DNA of 64,000 nucleotides from Alcaligenaceae bacterium (GCA_013416445.1 JACCER010000005.1:1-64000), one strand, 5' to 3'. Positions 1-9,387 are shown, counted from the first letter of the stretch. Made by a program: numbers and translations. Notes: generated from the sequence alone by a model not told the origin.

Positions 1-119
1 TCGGACCACTGGTCCGACCGGGCGAGTTCCGCGGACGCCTCGATGGCGCTGACCGTAACGGGAACCCCGTCAGGGGCGCAGCGCGTGAAGCCGAAACAGC
101 CCCCGACACACCCGACTTT
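1..119. repeat. Right half of long hairpin repeat (third copy, cut by window edge)
   Basis: This is near-identical to the right halves of the second hairpin in the copies at 17188-17306 and 51237-51355. It begins exactly at the central palindrome TCGGACCACTGGTCCGA (1-17), then carries the inner arm (38-60) and the outer arm (96-119). The left half must lie before base 1. At the inner-arm position that varies between copies (base 53) it has C, like the 51 kb copy and unlike the 17 kb copy. It lies just past the 3' end of the leftward ABC operon. Confidence 0.9.
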
Positions 120-178
120 CGCAAGAACAAAAGTCACCCACAACACCCGACTTTCGCAAGAACAAAAGCCACCCACAA
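109..178. repeat. 35-bp tandem duplication at the edge of the hairpin repeat
   Basis: Two adjacent 35-bp units (109-143 and 144-178) begin CACCCGACTTTCGCAAG and differ at one base (AAGTC versus AAGCC). The first unit overlaps the outer hairpin arm. The other two copies of the repeat have only one such unit, so the duplication is private to this copy. Confidence 0.9.
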
Positions 179-201
179 CACACGCCTAGCGGCCCTAAGA
201 T

Positions 202-942
202 CTACACCCCTAAATACGCCCGCCTGACCTCGCCATCATCCGCCAGTTCCTGCATGCCCCCGCGGTACCGAAGCACGCCTTTTTCCAACACATAGGCCCT
301 ATCCGCCACCAACCGCGCAAAATGTATGTTTTGTTCCGACAGCAATACGCTAGCACCGCGTTCCTTCAGTGCCAATATCATGGCTACCATCTGCTCGACC
401 ATCACCGGCGCGACTCCTTCTGATGGTTCGTCAAGCAACAGCAAGTAAGGATTTCCCATCAGGCTGCGGGCAACCGTCAGCATTTGCTGCTCGCCCCCGC
501 TCATGGCCCCCGCCGACCTGCCCTGCATCTGCGCCAAATTAGGGAAAAGCTCGTACAAGGCCTCGCTCGTCCAGTTCAGACCAGGGCTGCCGTCTGGCCA
601 GGTTCGATTCCCCTGGCGACCCGTCATCAGATTCTCTTGCACGCTAAGATCCGTAAAGATACGCCGGTCTTCAGGTACATACCCCAAGCCCAGGCGTGCT
701 ATTTCGTAAGGCTGACGCTTTTCTATGGCCTGCCCCATAAAGCGCAACTGCCCGCTACGCTTGGGTACCAAACCCATGATGGCTTTCAAGGTGGTCGACT
801 TGCCCGCGCCATTACGCCCCATCAGCGCCACCACTTCGCCACGCTCTACATGCAAATTGATATCGTGCAGAATATGCGCGGCGCCATACCAGGCATGCAA
901 ACCATGCAGCGACAACAAAGCCGCATTGTGCTCTTGATTCAT
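202..942 (-). CDS. Branched-chain amino acid/amide ABC transporter ATP-binding protein, LivF type
   Basis: The 246-residue cytoplasmic ATPase should power uptake together with the LivG-type partner encoded just upstream. Walker A is GRNGAGKST near residue 42, the ABC signature is SGGEQQM near residue 149, and Walker B LLLLDEP follows. Length and motif spacing fit LivF/UrtE of the HAAT family. Its start overlaps the stop of the preceding ATPase gene by 4 bp (ATGA), which suggests translational coupling. It is the last gene of a leftward operon of receptor, fused permease, ATPase, ATPase. The substrate cannot be read from sequence; amino acids, amides, urea or aromatic acids are all possible. 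Confidence 0.9.
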   Translation of the reverse strand: MNQEHNAALLSLHGLHAWYGAAHILHDINLHVERGEVVALMGRNGAGKSTTLKAIMGLVPKRSGQLRFMGQAIEKRQPYEIARLGLGYVPEDRRIFTDLSVQENLMTGRQGNRTWPDGSPGLNWTSEALYELFPNLAQMQGRSAGAMSGGEQQMLTVARSLMGNPYLLLLDEPSEGVAPVMVEQMVAMILALKERGASVLLSEQNIHFARLVADRAYVLEKGVLRYRGGMQELADDGEVRRAYLGV

Positions 943-1718
943 GACTTATCGTCCTGCGACACCACAGTTTCAAATGTCTTGCCCGTACCAAAATACACCT
1001 CCTGCACTTTGGGATGCGCCCGTATCTGCTCGGCGCTGCCTTGTGCAATCAACTGGCCCCGCGCCAGCACGATAATGCGGTCGGCATAGGCAAAAACCAC
1101 ATCCATGCTGTGCTCGGTAAACAAGACGGCCATGTTGTTTTGCACAACCAGCCGTTTTACCAGGGCCACCAGCGCATTGCGCTCGGCCGTTGCCATGCCT
1201 GCGGTAGGCTCATCCATCAACAGCAACCTGGGCTTCCCCGCCAGGCTCATGGCCAGTTCCACGCGCTTGATATCACCATAGGCCAATTCGCTGCAGGGGC
1301 TCCCGGCCAGGTCCAGCATGCCGACCTGCTCCAGCAACTGCCTGGCCTCATCCCGATAGCGGCCCGCCGCTGAGCGCCAAAAGGCATATATCTTGCGCCG
1401 ATGCGACAACACAGCCATTTGCACGTTTTCCAGCACGCTCAATGAACCAAAAGTAGCTGCAATCTGAAACGTGCGCCCTATGCCCAAATGCACCATGCGC
1501 CGCGACGGCACGCCCAGCAATTCCCTGCCATTGAATACAACAGAACCTGAACTGGGGGGCAACTGCCCGCTTATCATATTGAAAGTGGTGGACTTGCCCG
1601 CTCCGTTAGGCCCTATCAAGGCCAGCAGTTCGCCAGGCTTCAGGTCGAAACTAAGGTCGTCGACCGCCGTATTGCCTGCGAAACGCTTGGTCAGATTGCG
1701 CACTGCCAGCAAGCTCAT
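939..1718 (-). CDS. Branched-chain amino acid/amide ABC transporter ATP-binding protein, LivG type
   Basis: The 259-residue ATPase has Walker A GPNGAGKST near residue 37 and Walker B LLLMDEPTAGM near residue 164. The signature region is divergent, LAYGDIKRVELA, in place of a canonical LSGGQ; LivG proteins often vary here. The C-terminus extends past the usual PxVxEVYFG ending by about 18 residues. It overlaps its neighbours by 4 bp at both ends, so translation of the operon is probably coupled. It should pair with the LivF-type ATPase on the cytoplasmic face of the fused LivHM permease. Confidence 0.9.
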   Translation of the reverse strand: MSLLAVRNLTKRFAGNTAVDDLSFDLKPGELLALIGPNGAGKSTTFNMISGQLPPSSGSVVFNGRELLGVPSRRMVHLGIGRTFQIAATFGSLSVLENVQMAVLSHRRKIYAFWRSAAGRYRDEARQLLEQVGMLDLAGSPCSELAYGDIKRVELAMSLAGKPRLLLMDEPTAGMATAERNALVALVKRLVVQNNMAVLFTEHSMDVVFAYADRIIVLARGQLIAQGSAEQIRAHPKVQEVYFGTGKTFETVVSQDDKS

Positions 1719-3601
1719 GCCTGTTTCCTCCTGCCTTGCATCAACAAGCCGAAATAACCAGCTATACCTTGTGGAAAGGCCAGCACGATCAACAAGATTA
1801 CTGCGCCAAACAAGGCCCTCCAGTACTCGGTCACACCCACAAAATAGTCTTGCAGCGCCATGAAACCGGCTGCACCCACCACCGGACCGAACAGAGTCTG
1901 GATGCCGCCCAGCAGCACCATGACCAGGGCATCAACCGACTTGCCCACGGTAATGACTTCGGGCGATGTGCTGCCCTTGGAAAAGACATAAAGCGCGCCA
2001 GCCAAACCGGCGAGCGCACCGGCCACGATAAACGCCGCCCACTGCACGCCCTTCACATGTATGCCTATGGCGTCGGCGCGCAAGGCTGAATCGCGACTCG
2101 CGCGTAAAGCCAGTCCAAAAGGCGAAAACGCCATGCGCCGCACCGCATAAACCGCGGCCAGCACCACCGCCAGGGTGAAATAATAATAGGCGTCGCCCGA
2201 CAACCAGGTGTCGGGCCAGATGCCAATAATGCCGTTGGAGCCGCCGGTGACGGCATCCCACTGATACACAATCGACCAGATGATCTGCGCAAAAGCCAGG
2301 GTAAGCATGGCCAGATAGACACCAGTAAGCCGTATGCAAAACCAGCCGAACACCGTGGCGGCAAGCCCGGCTGCCAGGGGCGCCGCAAAAATCGCACCGC
2401 CCATGCCCACCCCCGCAGACTTGAACAACAAGGCTGCGCCATAAGCGCCAACGCCAAAATAAGCCGCATGCCCAAAGGAAATCATGCCGCCCAGACCCAT
2501 CATGAAGTGCAAGCTGACAGCAAACAACACTGCCACCATGACATCCTGGGCCAGTACTGCCGCATAAGGAAAGGCTCCCGACAACAAGGGCATGGCGGCA
2601 AACACGCCCACCAGTGCTACCGCCAGCCACTTGAATGCGGTATTGGCCGGTCGCAACGGTGCATCAGGCATGCCCGTCTGCCGGATGGCGACCAAAGGCT
2701 TGCCGCGCAAGCCCCAAGGACGAAACACCAACACAAAAGCCATGAAAACAAACTCGACCACCAGGGTGAGCTTGGGAAAGGCAAAACTGACGCCGGCAAT
2801 CTCGACCACGCCCAGCGCAATGCACAAAGCTTTCAACTCGGCAATGATCAGGGCGGCCAGGTAGGCGCCTGGAACAGAGCCCATGCCACCCACCACCACC
2901 ACCACGAAAGCGTCGCCGATAACGCTTAGGTCTAGCATCAGGCTGGCGGGCTGGCGCGGAATCTGCAAGGCGCCGCCCAGCCCGGCCAAAAAAGCCCCTA
3001 GCGCGAACACGCTGGTAAACAACCAGGCCTGATTCACACCCAACGCTCCGAGCATTTCACGGTCTTGGGTTGCCGCACGTATCAGGGTGCCCCACCGGGT
3101 GCGGGTCAGCAACAGCCACAAAGACAACAAGACCACTGGCCCAATCACAATCAGCGCCAGATCATAAACTGGCAGATAACGGTCGAATATCTGTATGGAA
3201 CCATTCAGGCCTGGCGCCAACGGCCCGAGCAAATCATCGGCCCCCCACAGCCAGAGGGCTGCATCATTGAAAATCAGCACCAGCGCAAAGGTGGCAAGCA
3301 GCTGGAACATTTCCGGCGCTTTATAGATACGCCGCAACAAAGCCACTTCGACCAAGGCGCCCAGCGCCCCCACGATCAGGGCCGCGGCCAGCAGACTGGC
3401 CCAGAAACCATAAGGACCTTGGCCCCAGTGCTGAACAATGGAATAGGCAATGTATATGCCCAGCATATACAAAGAGCCATGCGCAAAATTGACGATACGG
3501 CTGACGCCGAAGATCAGCGAAAGGCCGGCGGCCACCAGGAACAGGGAAGACGCCTCGGCCAAGCCGTTCAGGAACTGAACGATAAAACCGGTAAGGTGCA
3601 T
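1715..3601 (-). CDS. Fused LivH-LivM ABC transporter permease
   Basis: One 628-residue inner-membrane protein joins the two permeases that are usually separate. Residues 1 to about 290 match LivH (N-terminal GLSLIFGVSRIVNFAHG, later VVVGGMGSVPGAYLAA). Residues from about 330 match LivM (GGMISFGHAAYFGVGAYGA, later VMVLLGGIQTLFGPVVGAA). A short polar linker around residues 300-320 lies between them. Each half carries its own EAA-like coupling region. The second HAAT operon in this window (11.9-16.4 kb) has the two as separate genes. Fused LivHM permeases are known in proteobacteria, so the fusion is notable but not new. Confidence 0.9.
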   Translation of the reverse strand: MHLTGFIVQFLNGLAEASSLFLVAAGLSLIFGVSRIVNFAHGSLYMLGIYIAYSIVQHWGQGPYGFWASLLAAALIVGALGALVEVALLRRIYKAPEMFQLLATFALVLIFNDAALWLWGADDLLGPLAPGLNGSIQIFDRYLPVYDLALIVIGPVVLLSLWLLLTRTRWGTLIRAATQDREMLGALGVNQAWLFTSVFALGAFLAGLGGALQIPRQPASLMLDLSVIGDAFVVVVVGGMGSVPGAYLAALIIAELKALCIALGVVEIAGVSFAFPKLTLVVEFVFMAFVLVFRPWGLRGKPLVAIRQTGMPDAPLRPANTAFKWLAVALVGVFAAMPLLSGAFPYAAVLAQDVMVAVLFAVSLHFMMGLGGMISFGHAAYFGVGAYGAALLFKSAGVGMGGAIFAAPLAAGLAATVFGWFCIRLTGVYLAMLTLAFAQIIWSIVYQWDAVTGGSNGIIGIWPDTWLSGDAYYYFTLAVVLAAVYAVRRMAFSPFGLALRASRDSALRADAIGIHVKGVQWAAFIVAGALAGLAGALYVFSKGSTSPEVITVGKSVDALVMVLLGGIQTLFGPVVGAAGFMALQDYFVGVTEYWRALFGAVILLIVLAFPQGIAGYFGLLMQGRRKQA

Positions 3602-3642
3602 TGCTGATTACGGCGCCCGGCGGCGCCGTGTTCTATAACAGA

Positions 3643-4854
3643 TTAATTGGCCGTAGCGGGTCGCCACTGCTTGACTTGCTCGTCGGTGGGCTGAACTGTG
3701 GCGCCATCCACATAGGTGAAATCAGCCATGATGCCCTTGCCGTCTTTAACAGCCAAGGTACCGACATAAGCGCCCATGGTCGATTGGTGATCAATGCCCC
3801 TGTACACAATGCGCCCAAAGGGAGTGCCGACCTCGAGCCCCTTGAAGGCCTCGACCAGGGCTTCGGTGTTGGTTGAGCCGGCTTTTTTTATACCTGCCGC
3901 CAGAGACAAAATAGCGTTGTATCCCACTATGGTGCCCAGACGCGGATAATCGTTGAACCGATGCTGGTACGCCTGCAAAAATGTATTGTGCTCGGGCGTA
4001 TCGATGGCATACCAGGGATAGCCGGTAACCACCCAGCCCACAGGCGTTTCAGCACCCAGGGCGTCCAGGTATTCGGGTTCGCCCGTCAGCATGCTGACCA
4101 CCGGCAAGCCCTTGAAAAAATTACGCTGCGTACCCGCGCGCACAAATTTCGACAAGTCGGTGGCGAACAAGACATTGAACATGGCCTCGGGTTTGGCGTC
4201 GGCCAATGCCTGCACCACGTTGCCGGCATCTATCTTGCCCAATGGCGCAGCCTGCTCCGCCACGAACTCGACATCGGGCTGGGCCTGTTTCAGCAAGGTC
4301 TTGAAGGTGGCTACCGCAGATTGCCCGTATTCGTAGTTGGGATACACAATGGCCCAGCGCTTCTTGTTCATTTTCACTGCGGCGGGAATCAGCATGGCCA
4401 CCTGCATATAGGTGGAATTACGCAGACGATAGGTGTAGTGATTGCCGTCGGCCCAGACGATTTTGTCAGTCAGGGGCTCGCTGGCCAGGAAAAAAACTTT
4501 TTTATGCTTGGCAAAGTCGGTGACTGCCAAGCCTATGTGCGACAGAAAGGTGCCAGTCAGGACATCGACCTTGTCGCGCGCCAATAATTCTTCGGCAACA
4601 CGAACCGCATCGCCAGGGTTGGAGTTATCGTCACGAATAATGAGTTCGAGCTGCTTGCCATTGACCCCGCCTGCGGCATTGATTTGCTCGACGGCCAGTT
4701 CCATGCCTTTTTTGTAAGGCCCCAAAAATGCAGGCTGGGTTTTATAGCTGTTGAGTTCGCCTATTTTGATGGTGTCTTGCGCCCAAACCGATGTGGCCGC
4801 CACGCCCAAAACCGCAATACCCAATAATCTGGCATAAACCTGTGCAAAGTACAT
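3643..4854 (-). CDS. Periplasmic substrate-binding protein of HAAT ABC transporter
   Basis: A 403-residue receptor for the ABC system encoded downstream. I start it at 4854, where an AGGAA ribosome site lies about 8 bases upstream and a typical Sec signal peptide follows (hydrophobic LLGIAVLGVAATSVWA, cleavage before QDTIK). The reading frame stays open to 4920, but those extra codons would place polar sequence before the signal. The body is a type I periplasmic binding fold (LivJ/AmiC-like): MELAVEQINAAGGVNGK near the N-terminus and GYNAILSLAAGIKKAG near the C-terminus. A TACAAT at 4897-4902 (minus strand) could be its -10 box. The ligand is unknown. Confidence 0.88.
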   Translation of the reverse strand: MYFAQVYARLLGIAVLGVAATSVWAQDTIKIGELNSYKTQPAFLGPYKKGMELAVEQINAAGGVNGKQLELIIRDDNSNPGDAVRVAEELLARDKVDVLTGTFLSHIGLAVTDFAKHKKVFFLASEPLTDKIVWADGNHYTYRLRNSTYMQVAMLIPAAVKMNKKRWAIVYPNYEYGQSAVATFKTLLKQAQPDVEFVAEQAAPLGKIDAGNVVQALADAKPEAMFNVLFATDLSKFVRAGTQRNFFKGLPVVSMLTGEPEYLDALGAETPVGWVVTGYPWYAIDTPEHNTFLQAYQHRFNDYPRLGTIVGYNAILSLAAGIKKAGSTNTEALVEAFKGLEVGTPFGRIVYRGIDHQSTMGAYVGTLAVKDGKGIMADFTYVDGATVQPTDEQVKQWRPATAN

Positions 4855-4971
4855 AGTAAATTCCTGTGCTGGACCGCGCAAAGAGAGGAGCGGTAAATTG
4901 TACGCAATATCCACGGCCAAAACGCTGCAGCCATTACACTAGCAACGTTAACCGATTTTTATCCCTCATTC

Positions 4972-6867
4972 ATGCGCGACTTGACCCTGATTTTCATAGT
5001 ATCCGGCCTGTGCCTGTTAATGCTGAGCCGATGCCTGCTGGCGGCATGGCAGTGGCGCCGCGTGAAACAGGCCGGCGGCATGCTGCCCATACTGAAAGGC
5101 GGCCTGCGCATCGATGCCAACCAGATCGCCATTATTGTCGGCATACCCGCCATGCTGGCGCCGTGGCTGGGGCACTTTCCACTGGCGACGGCCATTACCG
5201 GGTGGTGGCTGCTTTTTACCTGGCTGTTGCTGGTGCTGCTCGAGGTGTCCACGCCGCAGTTCATCCATGAATATGATACGCGCCCCAATCGCCTGTATGT
5301 TGAATATCTGAAGCACCCGCGCGAGGTCTTTGGCATGCTCTGGAAGGGCTACAAGGCAGTTATCTTCGGCGGCGTGGCCTTGCTGGCGCTATTTGCATGG
5401 CTGGGCTGCCTGCTGTTCATCAATGCCCCCGCCGACACAGCCATGACCTGGTGGCTGCGCCCGCTGGTTTCCCTGGCAGCGGCCGCCCTGACCTTCCTGG
5501 CCATACGCGGCACGCTCGGCCATCGCCCCATCAATCCGTCTAGCGTGGCGTACTGCGGTGACAGCATGCTCAACACCTTGCCGCTGAATTCGCTCTACAG
5601 CGTGACCTACGCCATTTACAGCATGAAAAACGAGCGCTCCGCCGCAGACATATACGGCAAGATGCCTGTCGAGGAAATGCTCGCCATAGTGGAAAAATGC
5701 GCCGGTCTTGGCGCGGGTCCTGCCGACATTCCCACGCTGCACCTGCAAGAACCCAGCACAGCCCGCAGCCGCCCCCTGAATGTGGTGATGATCGTACAAG
5801 AAAGCCTGGGTGCGCAATATGTTGGCAATCTGGGCGGAGCCCACCTCACCCCCTGCCTGGACGAACTCGCCAAAACCGCCTGGAACTTCACCCGCGCCTA
5901 TGCCACCGGCACGCGTTCAGTACGTGGCCTGGAGGCAGTCGTGGCCGGCTTTCCGCCTACCGTGTCCGATGCGGCGCTGCGGCTATCGGGCGCCCAAAGC
6001 AATTTTTTCACCATGGCCCAGGCGCTCAAGCTGCAAGGCTATCGCTCAAGCTTTATTTATGGCGGGGAAGCACACTTCGACAATATGAAAAGCTTTTTCC
6101 TGGGCAATGGCTTCGACGACCTTTACGACCTGCCCACCTTTAAAGACCCGGCATTCGTGGGCACCTGGGGCGCCAGCGACGAAGACATGTTCAACACGCT
6201 GCACAGCCTGCTTGCCACCCCGTCAGACCAGCCTAGTTTTACCCTGGCGTTTTCGGTCAGCAACCATTCGCCCTGGGAATACCCCAGTGGCCGCATAACC
6301 CCTGATGGCGACCCTGCGACAGTGGAAAACACTGTTCGCTACGCCGACTGGGCCATAGGCCAGTTTTTTGACCGGGCCAGGCAATCAGACTACTGGGAGA
6401 ACACGGTATTCCTGATTGTGGCCGACCACGACTCGCGCGTAGGCGGAGCCAGCCTGGTGCCGCTACGCCATTTCCATATTCCAGCCATGATAGTGGGCGC
6501 CGATGTGGCAGCGCGGCGCGATGATCGCCTGATCAGCCAGATCGACTTGCCCACTACCCTGCTATCCATCATGGGTGTGCGGGCCGAGCACCCCATGATA
6601 GGGCGCGACCTGACCCAGGCCTGCGGCGAACGCGCCATGATGCAGTACGGAGAAAACTACGGCTACCTGCAAGGCGACAAGCTCATCGTACTTGAGCCCC
6701 ACCGCGAAGCCAGCCAGTATCGCTACCAAGCGCCTACCAGCTACACCCCTATGCCAACCGACCCCGATCTTGCTCGTACCGCCCTGGCCCACGCCCTATG
6801 GCCCAACTGGGTCTACAAGCAGCAAAGCTATACGCTGCCGAATCTCAAAATACGTAGGTCGGATTAG
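4972..6867 (+). CDS. LTA-synthase-like membrane sulfatase/phosphoglycerol transferase
   Basis: 631 residues. About five hydrophobic helices occupy residues 1-190, followed by a periplasmic alkaline-phosphatase-fold domain from about residue 270. The metal and nucleophile pattern of LtaS/OpgB-type enzymes is visible: E in VVMIVQESLG, the nucleophile T in TGTRSVRGLEAVV, and the D-H pair in IVADHDSR. Such enzymes move phosphoglycerol or phosphoethanolamine groups onto envelope glycans or lipids. The exact acceptor here is not predictable. The last residues and stop (R-R-S-D-stop) are encoded by a REP-like repeat, so the native C-terminus may have been altered. It is divergent from the ABC operon and stands alone. 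Confidence 0.85.
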   Translation: MRDLTLIFIVSGLCLLMLSRCLLAAWQWRRVKQAGGMLPILKGGLRIDANQIAIIVGIPAMLAPWLGHFPLATAITGWWLLFTWLLLVLLEVSTPQFIHEYDTRPNRLYVEYLKHPREVFGMLWKGYKAVIFGGVALLALFAWLGCLLFINAPADTAMTWWLRPLVSLAAAALTFLAIRGTLGHRPINPSSVAYCGDSMLNTLPLNSLYSVTYAIYSMKNERSAADIYGKMPVEEMLAIVEKCAGLGAGPADIPTLHLQEPSTARSRPLNVVMIVQESLGAQYVGNLGGAHLTPCLDELAKTAWNFTRAYATGTRSVRGLEAVVAGFPPTVSDAALRLSGAQSNFFTMAQALKLQGYRSSFIYGGEAHFDNMKSFFLGNGFDDLYDLPTFKDPAFVGTWGASDEDMFNTLHSLLATPSDQPSFTLAFSVSNHSPWEYPSGRITPDGDPATVENTVRYADWAIGQFFDRARQSDYWENTVFLIVADHDSRVGGASLVPLRHFHIPAMIVGADVAARRDDRLISQIDLPTTLLSIMGVRAEHPMIGRDLTQACGERAMMQYGENYGYLQGDKLIVLEPHREASQYRYQAPTSYTPMPTDPDLARTALAHALWPNWVYKQQSYTLPNLKIRRSD

Positions 6868-6890
6868 CGCCGCCAGGCGCGTAATACGGC
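6854..6890 (+). repeat. REP-like palindrome supplying a stop codon
   Basis: GTAGGTCGGATTAGCGCC followed by GGCGCGTAATACGGC. It overlaps the end of the sulfatase gene, whose R-S-D-stop is read from GGTCGGATTAG. The right arm has drifted (TAATACGG rather than TAATCCGA). Confidence 0.85.
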
Positions 6891-7031
6891 AATCAATGTA
6901 AGGCTGTCGATGGTGAAAAAAAGCGACAGACCTAGCACCCCAACTAAGCAGCTGGTAATCAAAGATTGCGTTAATTACTTTAAGCATGGAATAATGTAAC
7001 AAAAGCAACATGATGTTCGTTTCGATCATTA

Positions 7032-9128
7032 GTGGCTGTCCAAAACGAACCTAAAAGCAAGTATTCCATGAAGACCAGCAGTAGTTGCCACATTGATCAA
7101 GTCCTAGAATGCCTACCATTTTCCGCCTGCCGCATAGATATGAACTGTCGATTGCAATACAGCAATCCGATTTTTGTAGCAGAGGTCGGGAAACTTATGG
7201 AAGAGCTCACAGGATGTCCATTGGAAGATATCGTTGCGCCTAAGGCCTTTGAAACTGTCCGAACACATATTCATAATGCCTTTAATGGCACTGACTCTTA
7301 CTTTAGTATCCTGCGCCAGCATAATGATTTTGGCAATCGGACGCTTGAAATATCTGCTCACCCGTATAAAGCGCCAGCGGGGGCTGTTGTTGGCGCCTTG
7401 CTTTTTTTTGCTGATGTCACCAATAAAGTCCAGTTGGCAGCAACACAAAAAGAGCTGGCTGACTACCTTGCTGCTTTGGATTCACATGCCATTGTGGCAG
7501 TCACCAATATCAACGGTGTCATTGTTTATGCCAACGATAAGTTTTGCGAAATCTCCCAATATTCACGAGAGGACTTGTACGGCAATACTCACCGAATAGT
7601 CAAATCGGACCATCATTCCAAAGAGTTCTATAGGAACCTGTGGAAGACCATTTCAAGCGGCCAAGTATGGCAAGGCGAGCTCTGCAACCGTGCCAAGGAC
7701 GGATCTCTCTACTGGGTCCACAGCACTATCGTGCCTTTTATTGGCGCCGATGGAGCGCCGTTCAAATACATTGCCATTAGAGCCGATATCACAGCGCTCA
7801 AGAATATTGAGCAGCAGGCCCAGCATTTAGCCCTTTATGATCCGCTGACGAATCTTCCCAACCGACGATTGGTTCAAGATCGAATGAATCAAGCTATGCT
7901 GGCTTCAGGCCAATACAGACATCACTGCGCCCTGATCTCTATTGACCTGGACAATTTCAAGAAAATCAACGATACCAATGGCCACGGCCAGGGTGACTTG
8001 CTGCTATGCAAGGCGGCTCTGCGGCTAAGTCAGAACGTGCGAGTGAATGACACTGTTGCTCGTATGGGAGGGGATGAATTTTTAGTCATCTTGCCCGATC
8101 TGAGCGCCAATTTAGCTGATGCCACTCGCTGCGCAAACGAAGTGGCATTAAAGCTTAAATCGGTTCTGAATCAGCCATACAGGCTTGATCAAGTTGAGGA
8201 TGATATTAAAGGTGGGGTGATATCAACGCCCAGTATCGGCGTTGTGCTCTTTCAAGGTGATAGCGTTAGCCGCGAAGAGCTTCTTCAGCAAGCGGATATA
8301 GCCATGTACTGCGCAAAGGCGAATGGCCGTAACCAAATCGTGTTTTTTGATTCTTCTCAGCAAGAGCAAGTCAATAGGCGCTTTCAAATTGAAACTGAAT
8401 TGCGAGGCGCGATAGCTCGACAAGAGTTGCAACTTTACTACCAGCCAATAGTTGATGAGCACCGACAAACAGTGGGAATGGAAGCCCTGCTGCGGTGGTT
8501 GCATCCTACTCGCGGCATAGTTCCACCCAATAGCTTTATCCCTATTGCAGAACAAACCGGTCTGATCGTTCCGATTGGTTATTGGGTATTTGAGACAGCC
8601 TGCGCGCAGCTAGCTGAGTGGCAAAAAAATCCAAACACTGCTCACTGGTCTTTAGGCGTCAATGTAAGCGCAAGACAATTCAACGATGCTGATTTTCTTG
8701 AAACCACGATATCGTTGCTGAAACACTCTGGTGTCCCCGCTGAGCGACTGTGCATTGAACTGACCGAAACTGTCCTGTTAAATAGCATTGACAATGACAT
8801 AATGGAAAAGATCTATTTATTAAAAGAACAAGGGGTTTTGTTCGCGCTTGACGACTTTGGCACTGGATACTCATCGCTCAACTATCTTAAGAACCTGCCA
8901 TTGGACAGACTCAAGATTGATCAGTCCTTCGTTCAAACCGTTCTCGACAACCCAAAAACCCAGATTATCGTTGAGGCTATCTTTTCAATGGCTCGCTCGC
9001 TGAAGCTTGAGGTTGTCGCGGAAGGGGTTGAAACACAATTGCAATTTGAGTATTTGCGCTCAAGCGGCTGCCCTGCTTTTCAAGGCTATTTGTTCGGGCG
9101 ACCGGAACCAATTAACTGCTCAGCATAA
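7032..9128 (+). CDS. PAS-PAS-GGDEF-EAL cyclic-di-GMP enzyme
   Basis: Up to 698 residues, cytoplasmic. Two PAS sensor domains (about 20-130 and 140-255), a GGDEF diguanylate cyclase domain (motif GGDEF near residue 345, with an RVND inhibitory site five residues before it), and an EAL phosphodiesterase domain (EALLRW near 484; DDFGTGYSS and KIDQSF later). Both catalytic signatures are intact, so it may make or degrade c-di-GMP depending on PAS input. The longest frame starts at a GTG (7032) with no good ribosome site; the ATG at 7068 (686 residues) is an equally likely start. The gene is visibly more AT-rich than its neighbours and is bracketed by REP-like elements, suggesting transfer. TTGCGT (6966) and AATAAT (6990) could form a weak promoter. 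Confidence 0.92.
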   Translation: MAVQNEPKSKYSMKTSSSCHIDQVLECLPFSACRIDMNCRLQYSNPIFVAEVGKLMEELTGCPLEDIVAPKAFETVRTHIHNAFNGTDSYFSILRQHNDFGNRTLEISAHPYKAPAGAVVGALLFFADVTNKVQLAATQKELADYLAALDSHAIVAVTNINGVIVYANDKFCEISQYSREDLYGNTHRIVKSDHHSKEFYRNLWKTISSGQVWQGELCNRAKDGSLYWVHSTIVPFIGADGAPFKYIAIRADITALKNIEQQAQHLALYDPLTNLPNRRLVQDRMNQAMLASGQYRHHCALISIDLDNFKKINDTNGHGQGDLLLCKAALRLSQNVRVNDTVARMGGDEFLVILPDLSANLADATRCANEVALKLKSVLNQPYRLDQVEDDIKGGVISTPSIGVVLFQGDSVSREELLQQADIAMYCAKANGRNQIVFFDSSQQEQVNRRFQIETELRGAIARQELQLYYQPIVDEHRQTVGMEALLRWLHPTRGIVPPNSFIPIAEQTGLIVPIGYWVFETACAQLAEWQKNPNTAHWSLGVNVSARQFNDADFLETTISLLKHSGVPAERLCIELTETVLLNSIDNDIMEKIYLLKEQGVLFALDDFGTGYSSLNYLKNLPLDRLKIDQSFVQTVLDNPKTQIIVEAIFSMARSLKLEVVAEGVETQLQFEYLRSSGCPAFQGYLFGRPEPINCSA

Positions 9129-9214
9129 AGCACTAAAAATACGCATCAATTTTCCAGTCGCAAGACAGAAATCTGCACTGATACGCCCGGTATTTTTACC
9201 TCGGTGGTTTCGTC

Positions 9215-9249
9215 TGATTACCCGCTTGGCGACGCTAATCCGACCTACG
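9215..9249 (-). repeat. REP-like palindrome
   Basis: GATTACCCGCTTGGCGACGC then TAATCCGACCTACG. It is in reverse orientation relative to the copy at 6854-6890, so the PAS-GGDEF-EAL gene sits between two inverted copies. Confidence 0.75.
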
Positions 9250-9261
9250 CAAGCAAAGAAA

Positions 9262-9291
9262 AAGGGCTTACGTAAAATTACGTAAACCCTT
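9262..9291. terminator. Bidirectional intrinsic terminator
   Basis: 14-base arms AAGGGCTTACGTAA and TTACGTAAACCCTT pair with one mismatch around a 2-base centre. Runs rich in T follow on both strands. It lies between the convergent c-di-GMP gene (plus) and tRNA-Pro (minus) and can serve both. Confidence 0.7.
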
Positions 9292-9310
9292 GATTTCTTT
9301 ACTGCCATGT

Positions 9311-9387
<77 letters not shown>

